Source: CAYYKD01 sp964471825
GTDB lineage: Bacteria; Spirochaetota; GWE2-31-10; CAYYKD01
Direction of reading: 5' to 3'
Assembly: GCA_964471825.1 (NCBI GenBank)
Contig: CAYYKD010000018.1
Span: 5,467 to 69,466, forward strand
Length of the DNA stretch: 64,000 nucleotides
Shown: positions 38,843 to 47,040 of the stretch, piece by piece
Position numbering within the stretch: position 1 is the first letter of the stretch
Layout: every line of letters starts with the position of its first letter
Translations under genes and position numbers: made by a program
The notes under the pieces: generated by a model
The model's input: the letters and a program-made list of their open reading frames with translations, nothing else
What the model was told of the DNA's origin: nothing
Databases searched by the model: none

Positions 38843-38916
38843 CCCATGTAAAATATGTTAATACTGTATATAAAACAACCCTATATGCGGATTAATTCTA
38901 AAAACGAGGTGAATTA

Positions 38917-39480
38917 ATGATAAATGTTCAGGATGTACGGAAAGGTAATATTGTAAAGATTGATGGTGATTTATGGACAGTTATGACTGTTCTCCATGTT
39001 TCTCCGGGTAAGGGATCTGCATTTGTAAAAATCAAGGCTAGAAGTCAAAAAACAGGAAATGCCAAAGAGGTAAACTTTAGATCAGGCGAGAAGATCGAAA
39101 CTGTGAATGTTTTTACAAAACCGGCAACCTTTTCATATAAGGAAGGGGATGACTGTGTATTTATGGACGCAGAGAATTTTGAACAATACCATGTTCCTGC
39201 AGAGTTATGTGAGGATGTTGAAAAATTCATCATTCTTAACGGTGAAGTTACAGTTAACATTCTTGACGGGATCGTCTTAAGTGTTGATGTACCTAACTTT
39301 GTAACCCTAAAAATAACACATGCAGATGCAGGCGTTAAGGGTGATACTGTAACAAAGACAATGAAAACAGTAGAGCTTGAAACCGGATATAAGGTATTAG
39401 TTCCATTATTTGTCAATGAAAATGACATAATTAGAATTGATACCCGAACCGGCGAGTACCTTGACCGGATTAAGAATTGA
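38917..39480 (+). CDS. efp: Elongation factor P
   Basis: EF-P (187 aa) rescues ribosomes stalled on polyproline. The loop HVSPGKGSAFVKIKARS carries a lysine at the usual modified position. Three beta-barrel domains are complete to the end (NENDIIRIDTRTGEYLDRIKN). Lysine rather than arginine suggests the EpmA-type or unmodified version; no modifying enzyme is in the window. Its stop overlaps the next start (TTGA), opening an operon with dtd and others. Confidence 0.97.
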   Translation: MINVQDVRKGNIVKIDGDLWTVMTVLHVSPGKGSAFVKIKARSQKTGNAKEVNFRSGEKIETVNVFTKPATFSYKEGDDCVFMDAENFEQYHVPAELCEDVEKFIILNGEVTVNILDGIVLSVDVPNFVTLKITHADAGVKGDTVTKTMKTVELETGYKVLVPLFVNENDIIRIDTRTGEYLDRIKN

Positions 39481-40577
39481 TATTTTTCAAAGTATTTTAC
39501 TTTTATTTTCTTTATCATCAGAGAAAATATCGTGAGCTTTTGCAGGCTACTGCATTTAAGGAGTCCGCAAATGCCAAAAAAATAGGTCTGATTCAATTGA
39601 GATATCAGACCTATTGCTCGTTCTATACCAAAAATTTCTATCATGCCAAACTCTGCCTCGACATTTTAATCGAAAAAAAGAAGATGTGTTCAGATGACTT
39701 TGTACTATTGGCTTTTATACATATTCGTAGAAATGACAAAGAGAAGGCAATTAATGCACTCTGTGATGCATTGGATTTGAATCATAACAACAAAAATGCT
39801 AAAAACACACTTAATTACATAAGAGAACAGGGGCGTGAGCTATCACTTGGAGAAGATGAGTTCTTTGATAAATTAATTCCAAAAGAACCGTTTCTTATTC
39901 CTGTAAGACAGATTCTGGTTACACTATTTATTTTAGCCGCTATAACCCTTACTTCTACAGCAGGCTACTTTGGCTATAAAAAAACAAGGGCATATCTGAC
40001 CCTAAGAAAGATGTCAGAGAGATCGGATATCTACAAAGTAGTATTACCAGATTATAATCCAAACATTCTGGAAGTGCCACATGACTCTAAAAATACATAT
40101 TCCTATACCGAGAAACAATTAAAATCTCTATTCGAACTTACAAAGAGGCTTATGGTTGAAAGACAATCTGTTGAAGCACAGATTAATATCAATAGGATTA
40201 AACTTTCAAATGCATCAGAACAGGTCAAGTTTAAAGTTAAGATTCTAGAGGATATGATCGAGGTTCCGGATTATGCTACTTTTCAAGGTTCAATAGACTA
40301 TGACAGCTATTTAAAAGAAAAAAAGGTATATCAAAATATATTTGTAAAATGGAAAGGTAAGATTATCAATAACAGTGTCTACAAGGACAGGATTGTCTTT
40401 GATCTCGTTATGGGTGATGATGAAAAAGGGATTGTAACGGGGATTATTCCGGTTTTATTTGATAAACCTGTGATAACCAGTAACAATGAGATAGTGATTG
40501 TATTTGGTAGAATCTTAACAGACAAACAGGGTAGAGAATATATTCATGGTTATAATGTTATAAGGAATGTAAGGTGA
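39477..40577 (+). CDS. Membrane protein with TPR-like N-terminus and C-terminal beta domain, unrecognised
   Basis: 366 residues from a TTG overlapping the efp stop. Residues about 10-115 are helical repeats (DDFVLLAFIHIRRNDKEKAINALCDALDLNHNN), one membrane helix lies at about 140-163, and a coiled segment follows (190-260). The C-terminal domain (about 270-366) looks like a beta-barrel OB-type fold (YQNIFVKWKGKIINNSVYKDRIVFDLVMG). The start of the next gene, dtd, overlaps its stop. No named family or function is recognised. Confidence 0.65.
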   Translation: MIFFKVFYFYFLYHQRKYRELLQATAFKESANAKKIGLIQLRYQTYCSFYTKNFYHAKLCLDILIEKKKMCSDDFVLLAFIHIRRNDKEKAINALCDALDLNHNNKNAKNTLNYIREQGRELSLGEDEFFDKLIPKEPFLIPVRQILVTLFILAAITLTSTAGYFGYKKTRAYLTLRKMSERSDIYKVVLPDYNPNILEVPHDSKNTYSYTEKQLKSLFELTKRLMVERQSVEAQININRIKLSNASEQVKFKVKILEDMIEVPDYATFQGSIDYDSYLKEKKVYQNIFVKWKGKIINNSVYKDRIVFDLVMGDDEKGIVTGIIPVLFDKPVITSNNEIVIVFGRILTDKQGREYIHGYNVIRNVR

Positions 40578-41029
40578 GAGGTGTGATTCAGAGGGTATCT
40601 GAAGCATCAGTTTCTATAGATGGAAAAATATTTTCAGAAATCAACAGGGGTATTTTACTGCTTCTAGGCATTACCGATGAAGATAATGATAGTGATATTG
40701 ACTATATTATCGATAAAATACTTAATTTAAGGATTTTTCCTGATAGTGATGATAAGATGAATAAAAGTCTTATTGACAATAACTACAGTATTATGGTAGT
40801 ATCTCAATTTACACTCTATGGAGATGCTAGAAAGGGGAGAAGGCCCTCCTTTATAACTGCTGCCAAGGGTGACAGGGCGTTAGAGACTTATAATAGGTTT
40901 GTTCATAAGTTAATATCATCCTATGATCCCTCAAAAGTAAGAACAGGTGTCTTTGGTTCAATGATGGATATAAGACTCAATAATGATGGACCTGTCACCA
41001 TACTTCTTGATTCAGCCAAGCAGTTTTAA
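40574..41029 (+). CDS. dtd: D-aminoacyl-tRNA deacylase
   Basis: Dtd (151 aa) removes D-amino acids or glycine wrongly loaded on tRNA. Family marks are MRGVIQRVSEASVSIDG, SQFTLYGDARKGRRPSF, and the C-terminal NDGPVTILLDS loop. It starts at a GTG overlapping the previous TGA (GTGA). It completes the translation-quality theme with efp in the same operon. Confidence 0.96.
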   Translation: MRGVIQRVSEASVSIDGKIFSEINRGILLLLGITDEDNDSDIDYIIDKILNLRIFPDSDDKMNKSLIDNNYSIMVVSQFTLYGDARKGRRPSFITAAKGDRALETYNRFVHKLISSYDPSKVRTGVFGSMMDIRLNNDGPVTILLDSAKQF

Positions 41030-41047
41030 GAGCCTCAAAGGAATATA

Positions 41048-41680
41048 ATGCAACTGGTAACTATAACAGGCGGACCATTACAGACAAATTGTCATCTTCT
41101 AATTAAAGATGAAAAAGTAATCTCGTTTGACTTTGTCCCTGAGCTTAACTCGTATCTGGCAAAAAACAAACTTAAACTAGAAGCTGTGTTTATCACCCAT
41201 ATACATTTTGATCATATTGCTGGTTTGGGTGAATACATGTCTAATAATCAAGGCCTACTGCTCTATATGAGTAAGCCTGCATCAGATGGGATCAACAATC
41301 CTGCAGGTACACTGTCAATTTATTACGATGGTCCGGGTTCATCAAAGAATTCAAGTAATATTGATGTGTCGAGGATAACTACCCTTGATGACGGCGAATC
41401 TATAGAATGGAATGGTGTAAATATACTTTCAGTATCAATGCCCGGACATTCAACCTGTTCACTATCATACATTATCAAACAGCTAAAATCGGTCATTACC
41501 GGAGACACAATTTTCTATCTGAGTATCGGTCGCTCAGACTTTCCCGGTGGAAACCATGAAACACTTATTGACTCAATAAACAAACTCTTTAGACTGATCG
41601 ACGATAACTATAAATTATTACCGGGCCATGGTCCATCAACAAATTCCGGTTTTGAGAAAAAGGAAAACAGTTTTCTATGA
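41048..41680 (+). CDS. MBL-fold metallohydrolase (glyoxalase II-like)
   Basis: A metallo-beta-lactamase-fold hydrolase of 210 residues with THIHFDHIAGL (metal motif HxHxDH), later histidines in MPGHSTCSLSYII, the D in VITGDTIF, and H in LLPGHGPSTN. It resembles the small YcbL/glyoxalase-II-like hydrolases; the substrate is not determined. AAAGGA precedes the ATG, 18 bases after dtd. It is coupled to the next gene by ATGA. Confidence 0.88.
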   Translation: MQLVTITGGPLQTNCHLLIKDEKVISFDFVPELNSYLAKNKLKLEAVFITHIHFDHIAGLGEYMSNNQGLLLYMSKPASDGINNPAGTLSIYYDGPGSSKNSSNIDVSRITTLDDGESIEWNGVNILSVSMPGHSTCSLSYIIKQLKSVITGDTIFYLSIGRSDFPGGNHETLIDSINKLFRLIDDNYKLLPGHGPSTNSGFEKKENSFL

Positions 41681-42525
41681 GCCTCTTTAAAAAAAAGACT
41701 GCGGATGAAAAACTATTTGATGATCCACTTGAAAAAGTTCTACAAAGTGTCAGGAAGAAATATCCTGTAAAAAAGTACATTCTTAAAGAGGATATAAACG
41801 AATCACTCTACAATCAATCGTTGATTATTTTTAAGGAGCTAAAAAACAAGAACGATTTTTCTGAGAGTCTATACTCATACATCACCTTTCATCAGATATA
41901 CTTTCATATGAAAAACTACCTATTGATCAAGAAGCGAAAGCTCCATGGATACAAGGAAGAATTTATAGATGTATTCTATGAATATTTTATTGATAACTAC
42001 CTGATCTTCCGTGAAATGTCAGAACTGATTGATGCCTCAGTTTTTAAGAATAGGGATTTCTTTTTTCATGTCTGGTTTGACGGCTATTTCATAACATTTT
42101 TTGATAAGATATTGAGCAACAAAGATGGTTCAGGCAAACACAATCAGCCCCACCTTTTCTTTCTAATCATGCTGTTTGCAGCACTAGAGCGAATTTCTGC
42201 CGGATATAAGAATATTGTTTTTTCTCATATTCTAACTTTAACAGAATCAACAGAGGCTGATCTTATAATCGGACTTGAGCTCCTCGACTCCCTCTCGTTT
42301 AAAAATCCACTCAAAAGAAAAAACAACTACCTTGTCTCAAAGTTTCTATTAGTTGTATTTGATCTTGTTGTTGCTATAGATGAAAATGATCATCTTATGT
42401 TTGAGGATCTTGGCAAAGAAAAATGTGTTGAGTTCATCAAGTTTCTTATATCAAACACAAATTTAATGATCAATCTTATCAATAGGATCAGAAATAATCT
42501 TCTTACATCGGATAATCATAGTTGA
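41677..42525 (+). CDS. Helical protein of unknown function
   Basis: 282 residues starting at an ATG that overlaps the previous stop. It has no signal peptide. The central part (about 40-240) is helix-rich with many aromatic residues (FHQIYFHMKNYLLIKKRKLH; FFFHVWFDGYFITFF). No known motif. It is coupled upstream and downstream (TTGA), so it is truly expressed. Function not assigned. Confidence 0.6.
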   Translation: MSLFKKKTADEKLFDDPLEKVLQSVRKKYPVKKYILKEDINESLYNQSLIIFKELKNKNDFSESLYSYITFHQIYFHMKNYLLIKKRKLHGYKEEFIDVFYEYFIDNYLIFREMSELIDASVFKNRDFFFHVWFDGYFITFFDKILSNKDGSGKHNQPHLFFLIMLFAALERISAGYKNIVFSHILTLTESTEADLIIGLELLDSLSFKNPLKRKNNYLVSKFLLVVFDLVVAIDENDHLMFEDLGKEKCVEFIKFLISNTNLMINLINRIRNNLLTSDNHS

Positions 42526-43211
42526 ATTTTCTTAGTCATCTTCATATTGACGGTAATGATGATCTCTATCATAATGTCGGGCTGACTATCCCTGATGTTA
42601 TTGGATTTCACAATCGCAGGTTTAGATTTACTGAGAAAAAATTGATTCTGATGCATGATGATCCTGAGTTCAAGCATCTCAGAGGCTTTGTAGAGGGAAT
42701 GTTAAAGCATGTTAGACTTGATGCGAGATTTCACAGGCACGAAATATTCAGGGAGTGTACCAACAATCTGTCAACCGGATATACATCCTACAGCGGAACT
42801 GAGCTTGGAGCATTCTACAGTCACATCTTATTTGAGATACTTATAGACCGCACCCTACTTCTTAGAAATCCCGATCTGGCTAATCGCTTCTACAGGGAAT
42901 ACAAGAGTTTTAACTTTTCATCTGTTGTCTCGTTATTTGAAAAATACGGCGAGTTTGACAGGGATAGGTTTGTTGACTTTTCAAATCTTGTTGCTAACTC
43001 CAATTTCTTAAATGAATACTCAGAGCTTACAAATATTCGCTCTATTCTTCATAGAGTAGCAAGGCGAGTTGACAGCCCCCTCGAAATCGCCATAAGTGAC
43101 AATAGTTTTGCCGAGTACTGTACTCAGATGGAGTTGTTAATATCACCATCTGTTAATGCTGTACTGGTCGAATTTACCGATAAAAAAAGCTCCATCCTTT
43201 TTAATGCATGA
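42522..43211 (+). CDS. ACP phosphodiesterase-like protein (AcpH/DUF479 family)
   Basis: 229 residues from a TTG overlapping the previous stop. The start MNFLSHLH and the segment GFVEGMLKHVRLDARFHRHEIF match the layout of AcpH, which removes phosphopantetheine from acyl carrier protein, followed by SHILFEILIDRTLL. Similarity is partial and the length is close to the family. Its last 88 bases overlap the 3' end of trmFO on the other strand. The assignment is moderate. Confidence 0.5.
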   Translation: MNFLSHLHIDGNDDLYHNVGLTIPDVIGFHNRRFRFTEKKLILMHDDPEFKHLRGFVEGMLKHVRLDARFHRHEIFRECTNNLSTGYTSYSGTELGAFYSHILFEILIDRTLLLRNPDLANRFYREYKSFNFSSVVSLFEKYGEFDRDRFVDFSNLVANSNFLNEYSELTNIRSILHRVARRVDSPLEIAISDNSFAEYCTQMELLISPSVNAVLVEFTDKKSSILFNA

Positions 43212-44439
43212 TTTGCCTGAAATTCCTTCTTATCAGCCCCCTTGACCTTTCGAGGCGTTTCAATCTGAGCGGTTATCAGACCAAAATTTGAGGCCATAGG
43301 CTGGTAGTTTTTATTCTCAGTAATTGTATATCTTTGAAGAGCTCCCATCATAGTGTCCGAGGGGAGAAAAACCTCTCTGTTATTGTGTTTTGCCCAGATA
43401 GAATATGCAGTATAGAGTCCCGATGCCGCAGACTCACAATAGCCCTCTACGCCTGTTATTTGCCCCGCTATGTAGAGTTCGCCGGATTTCTTACAGGATA
43501 GATCTGCTGAGTTTAATATCGATGGTGAATTAAAAAAAGTGTTTTTGTGCATAACGCCATACCGCAAAAATTCGGCATTTTCAAGCCCGGGTATCATGCT
43601 AAATATCCGTTTCTGCTCGCTCCATTNNNNNNNNNNAGCTGAACTGCCGCATACCCCTCCGCTCCTGTTTTGGGATCAACTATTCCAACAGGTTTCATAG
43701 GCCCAAAGGCTAGCGTCTCAACCCCTCTCTGTGCGACGGATTCTACAGGCATACACCCCTCAAAGACTTTTTTGTCCTCAAAATCTCTCGGCGTAACTTT
43801 ATCTGCCTTGATAAGTTCATCTACAAATCTATAGTATAGATCTCTATCCATACAGGAATTAAGATAATCAGCTTCCCCTTTGCCATATCTTGATTGATAA
43901 AAAAGCTTATTAAGATCGAGAGACTCTGTGCTTACAATCGGTGCTGCGGCATCAAAGAAAAAAAGATCCCTGTTGTCAAAATAGTTTTTCAGACTATCAG
44001 ATAGAGCATCACTTGTCAGGGGCCCTGTTGCAATTATCGTTATACCGCTGTTTGATTCTAAAAACTTCTCTATATCTGTAATCTCCCCGTAAATGAGGTT
44101 TATATTTTTATGACCTCTGACCCTGTTGGTGATGTAGTCCGTAAAAATATCTCTATCAACTGCAAGTGCCTGCCCGGCGGGGACAGAGGAGTTTTTTGCT
44201 GCTTCAATGGTAAGAGAGGCAAAGAGCTCCATCTCTCTCTTTAGAAGACCATGACCGGATGAAAGACTGATCGATTTAAGTGAGTTTGAACACACAAGCT
44301 CTGCAAATCCCGGTTTTGTGTGAGCAGGAGAATACTTAGTCGGTTTCATTTCGTATAGATTTACCGTATAATCTCGGTCAGCTAAAAAAACAGCCGCCTC
44401 GCAACCGGCAAGACCTGCCCCGATTATGTTAATGTTCAT
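43124..44439 (-). CDS. trmFO: Methylenetetrahydrofolate-tRNA-(uracil-5-)-methyltransferase, interrupted by a scaffold gap
   Basis: TrmFO uses FAD and methylene-THF to make ribothymidine 54 in tRNA. The N-terminal part has GAGLAGCEAAVFLADRDY (FAD site) and ELVCSNSLKS. It runs to GYAAVQ, then N at 43627-43636, and resumes as WSEQKRIFSMIPGLENAEF and RYGVMHKNT to the stop at 43124. The missing section should hold the NLVGFQTNL region, about 20 residues. AGGAGAATCA precedes ATG. The C-terminal end overlaps the convergent AcpH-like gene by 88 bases. Confidence 0.94.
43627..43636. other. Scaffold gap (10 N) in trmFO
   Basis: The codons on the two sides do not agree in frame across 10 N. By comparison with the family about 60 bases are missing here. 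Confidence 0.9.
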
Positions 44440-44510
44440 TGATTCTCCTATTAATTGTTTTATAAATGGGTTCTCTTGTGAAGCTCTTGTTTAAAAAATC
44501 TAAATCTACT

Positions 44511-45014
44511 TTAGAGCGCTTTTAAAAAAAGTGTATGATAGTTTCTGTTTACGACAAATTCATCAAAATACCCGACTCCTTGAAGGGCATGATAGGCCAC
44601 AACTGCCGCACTATTTGATAGATTCAAGGATCTTACTTTACCGGGCATAGGTATTGTTATAGTATTTTCAATATTTTCCTTTAATATATTGTCAGGAAGC
44701 CCCGAGGTTTCACTGCCAAACATTATTATATCATCCATGAGATAATCAATCTTATAGTAAGGATTTTTACCTTTAGTTGTTGCATAGAGAATTCTGTTTT
44801 TGCCGTATTTCTCAAGAAACTCCTCATAGGTAGTGAATATTTCCAACTTTAGGTGTTCCCAGTAGTCGAGACCTGCCCTTTTTAAATACTTGTCGCTAAG
44901 GCTGAAACCTGTTTTTCCTGCTATTATAAGCGGTATATCGAGTCCGACGCATAATCGCGCTATGTTTCCTGTGTTCTGTGGAATCTGCGGTTGAAAAAGA
45001 GCTAATTTAATCAT
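44511..45014 (-). CDS. trmL: tRNA (cytidine/uridine(34)-2'-O)-methyltransferase
   Basis: A SPOUT methyltransferase of 167 residues that methylates the wobble base ribose of certain tRNA-Leu. It has the TrmL opening FQPQIPQNTGNIARLC, the GSETSGLP loop, and the knotted end IPMPGKVRSLNLSNSAAVVAYHAL. The start ATG is placed by this family N-terminus. A perfect consensus promoter directly in front leaves no room for a leader. It is a single gene, divergent from the ComFB-domain gene. Confidence 0.95.
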   Translation of the reverse strand: MIKLALFQPQIPQNTGNIARLCVGLDIPLIIAGKTGFSLSDKYLKRAGLDYWEHLKLEIFTTYEEFLEKYGKNRILYATTKGKNPYYKIDYLMDDIIMFGSETSGLPDNILKENIENTITIPMPGKVRSLNLSNSAAVVAYHALQGVGYFDEFVVNRNYHTLFLKAL

Positions 45015-45020
45015 TTACAT

Positions 45021-45049
45021 ATTATAAAAAAATATTTATAATTTGTCAA
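45021..45049 (-). promoter_or_regulatory. Perfect consensus promoter of trmL, predicted leaderless
   Basis: On the minus strand: TTGACA (45049-45044), 17-nt spacer, TATAAT (45026-45021), both exact consensus. The trmL ATG begins at 45014, 6 bases after the -10 box, so the predicted transcription start is at the start codon. Confidence 0.75.
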
Positions 45050-45064
45050 TCGTTAGGGGGAATT

Positions 45065-45793
45065 ATGGAAATACACAATACAATGGAAGATGTTGTTTTA
45101 AGTTATCTCGATGAATTTATTAGTGAAAATGAGAATATCTGTAAATGTGATCAGTGCAGGCTCGATATGGCGTGTTTTGCACTTAATAAGATAAGGCCGT
45201 TATATGTTGCATCAGGAAGAGGGGTCATTCATACTGAGTTCAACAAACGACAGAATGTGCAGGCAGATATAGATGTCCTTAGTACGATCGCTGAGGCAGT
45301 CAGTGTTATTTCTAGTACTAGAAGGCACGATGTTGGAAGCCCGGTAGAACTTAGAAATGATCTGGTAACAGACTACTCAAGGTACGAGGGTACAGGTAAT
45401 TATTTCTATAACTTCAGTCAGGTGGTTGGCAGAGTTATTGATGCAGAAAGTTTGTTGCCGCTTGAGGATGTAAAAGTTGAACTCTTCAGTTCTATTGATA
45501 GTAAACATGCAAAGATGTTTTCAAAGACATGGAAAAATCCGGTAACAATAGTCAAAGCAATGAATGGACTATTTTCATTCTGGCCGGAACCGATAATCAC
45601 CAATAATGACGGTATATTAAAGGACTTCCAATTTTCAATACGGGTCTCCAAGGATGGTTACGAACCTATGATGCGTACCTTTGACATACGGGTACTGTCT
45701 TCACAGAAACTTGAGAAGAATATTAATAAAGATAATTTCTTTTACCTCGAGGATATCTATCTAACCAAAGAAGAGAAAGAAGAGTTAGAATAA
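45065..45793 (+). CDS. ComFB-domain protein with C-terminal beta domain
   Basis: 242 residues. The N-terminal part (about 1-90) matches the ComFB family: CKCDQCRLDMACFALNKIRPLYV holds the cysteine pair and the ALN.L.P.Y motif. ComFB proteins were first known from competence operons and some are reported to bind cyclic di-nucleotides. After a linker, residues about 115-235 form a beta domain like the carboxypeptidase-regulatory type (VVGRVIDAESLLPLEDVKVELFSS, then SKDGYEPMMRTF). There is no signal peptide, which is unusual for that second domain. Ribosome site AGGGGG. It is a single gene followed by a palindrome. Function is uncertain. Confidence 0.75.
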   Translation: MEIHNTMEDVVLSYLDEFISENENICKCDQCRLDMACFALNKIRPLYVASGRGVIHTEFNKRQNVQADIDVLSTIAEAVSVISSTRRHDVGSPVELRNDLVTDYSRYEGTGNYFYNFSQVVGRVIDAESLLPLEDVKVELFSSIDSKHAKMFSKTWKNPVTIVKAMNGLFSFWPEPIITNNDGILKDFQFSIRVSKDGYEPMMRTFDIRVLSSQKLEKNINKDNFFYLEDIYLTKEEKEELE

Positions 45794-45844
45794 ATTTAGA
45801 GAAAACATCAAAAAAAAAATCAGAGATAAATCAGTAATATAATC

Positions 45845-45880
45845 GGCTCATGCAGCAATATTTAAACATTAGCATGAGCC
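45845..45880. terminator. Palindrome between convergent genes, possible bidirectional terminator
   Basis: GGCTCATGC (45845-45853) and GCATGAGCC (45872-45880) form a 9-bp stem with an 18-nt loop, between the stops at 45793 and 45897. The plus side has no immediate T run. The arms belong to the family at 1695-1745. Confidence 0.5.
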
Positions 45881-45896
45881 TAACTTAACAAAAAGA

Positions 45897-46604
45897 CTAA
45901 TCTTTACCAAGTTTTCCGGATATTCTGTATATAACCCCCAAAGATATCTTACCGGATAATACAGCATGACTAAAAAATGCTAAGCCTATAGACAATACCG
46001 GATTAAACACAAAAGTTGGATTAATATAGAATGAAAATAGGTTACTTAATCTATTATGTAAATTACGAAAACCAATCTTAAGAGTTCCACCAAGCTCAAA
46101 TGATATAGTATGAACTAAATTGTCAGGTGAAACCGTGATGTTAAAAACAAATCCGGGTGATACAAAGAGAGCGTTTGAACCTATATCCCGAGCTGAATTC
46201 GATAAGAAAGAAACAAAACTAAGTTCATTAACAATCAATATACTATTTATATTATTTAAAACATGAGCAGCTGCTTGTTGAAAACTGAAAGAACCAGATG
46301 CAATGATACTTGAAATTCCAACACCTGATGAAACATGCAATCCCAATTCACTTTTTTTTATCTTAACGGTAAAATCAAAGTCTATAGTCGATGCAGCTTC
46401 GACAGAATAAAAATTAGTAAATTTTACATCGTATAAAGTACCAAAATATGCAGATGCCAGAGACAAGGTCGATGCACCGGTTATAAGTGAAGACCCGACA
46501 TAAGCATTAAATTTAACAGGTACTTTTTTTGGGGCTGAATATAAGCTAAAAGTTGTAAAAACCAAACTAAATAACAAAATAAACAAAAACTGATTTTTTT
46601 TCAT
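45897..46604 (-). CDS. Secreted protein, probably outer-membrane associated, unrecognised
   Basis: About 235 residues from the ATG at 46604, chosen because AAGGATC precedes it and it starts a signal peptide (KKNQFLFILLFSLVFTTFSLYS). The mature part is strand-rich with alternating hydrophobic residues (SGVGISSIIASGSFSFQ; FSFYINPTFVFNPVLSIGLAF) as in small barrels. No family is recognised. Confidence 0.6.
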   Translation of the reverse strand: MKKNQFLFILLFSLVFTTFSLYSAPKKVPVKFNAYVGSSLITGASTLSLASAYFGTLYDVKFTNFYSVEAASTIDFDFTVKIKKSELGLHVSSGVGISSIIASGSFSFQQAAAHVLNNINSILIVNELSFVSFLSNSARDIGSNALFVSPGFVFNITVSPDNLVHTISFELGGTLKIGFRNLHNRLSNLFSFYINPTFVFNPVLSIGLAFFSHAVLSGKISLGVIYRISGKLGKD

Positions 46605-46846
46605 ACATGATCCTTGATTTTTTAAAACATATATTTTCAACACTATTTTCAACACTTACTATTATATTATGAAATGTTTAATACAATAATTTAGCAAATA
46701 CCGTGCCAAACAACTAACAGCTTCAATGTTTATTACAGAAAGATTAATCTCTGTATAACATTAATTTATAGACTCGGCAAGTACATTCATATATATAGAG
46801 TAGGATATAGAGTAGGATTAGTTACCTACAGCGAAAGAATTATTAT

Positions 46847-46888
46847 TTGAGGCTCTTGCAAAAATCAAGATTTTTGCAAGAGCCTCAA
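46847..46888. repeat. Perfect 20-bp palindrome with a 2-base centre
   Basis: Arms 46847-46866 (TTGAGGCTCTTGCAAAAATC) and 46869-46888 are exact complements, separated by AA. It lies in the 436-base spacer 46605-47040 between divergent genes, 94 bases upstream of the gdhA -35 box. The rest of the spacer holds a 12-bp tandem duplication (ATAGAGTAGGAT, about 46796-46819), the gdhA promoter, and AT-rich sequence. Confidence 0.8.
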
Positions 46889-46981
46889 TGTCTATCGAGT
46901 TTAAACGAGTTTTGCATTTTTAAGGATTAAATTAAACCGGGTCTGATAGAGCAAATGTTTAAGAATTTTGTAATATTTCAT

Positions 46982-47010
46982 TTGACAATATCAATTAAAT
47001 TTCTTTTAAT
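46982..47010 (+). promoter_or_regulatory. Promoter for gdhA
   Basis: TTGACA (46982-46987, exact), 17-nt spacer, TTTAAT (47005-47010, 5 of 6). It gives a leader of about 24 bases carrying the GGAG ribosome site (47029-47032). This is a normal leadered promoter, in contrast to the leaderless ones. Confidence 0.65.
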
Positions 47011-47040
47011 ATTAAAATCAAAATTATTGGAGAGTATTAT

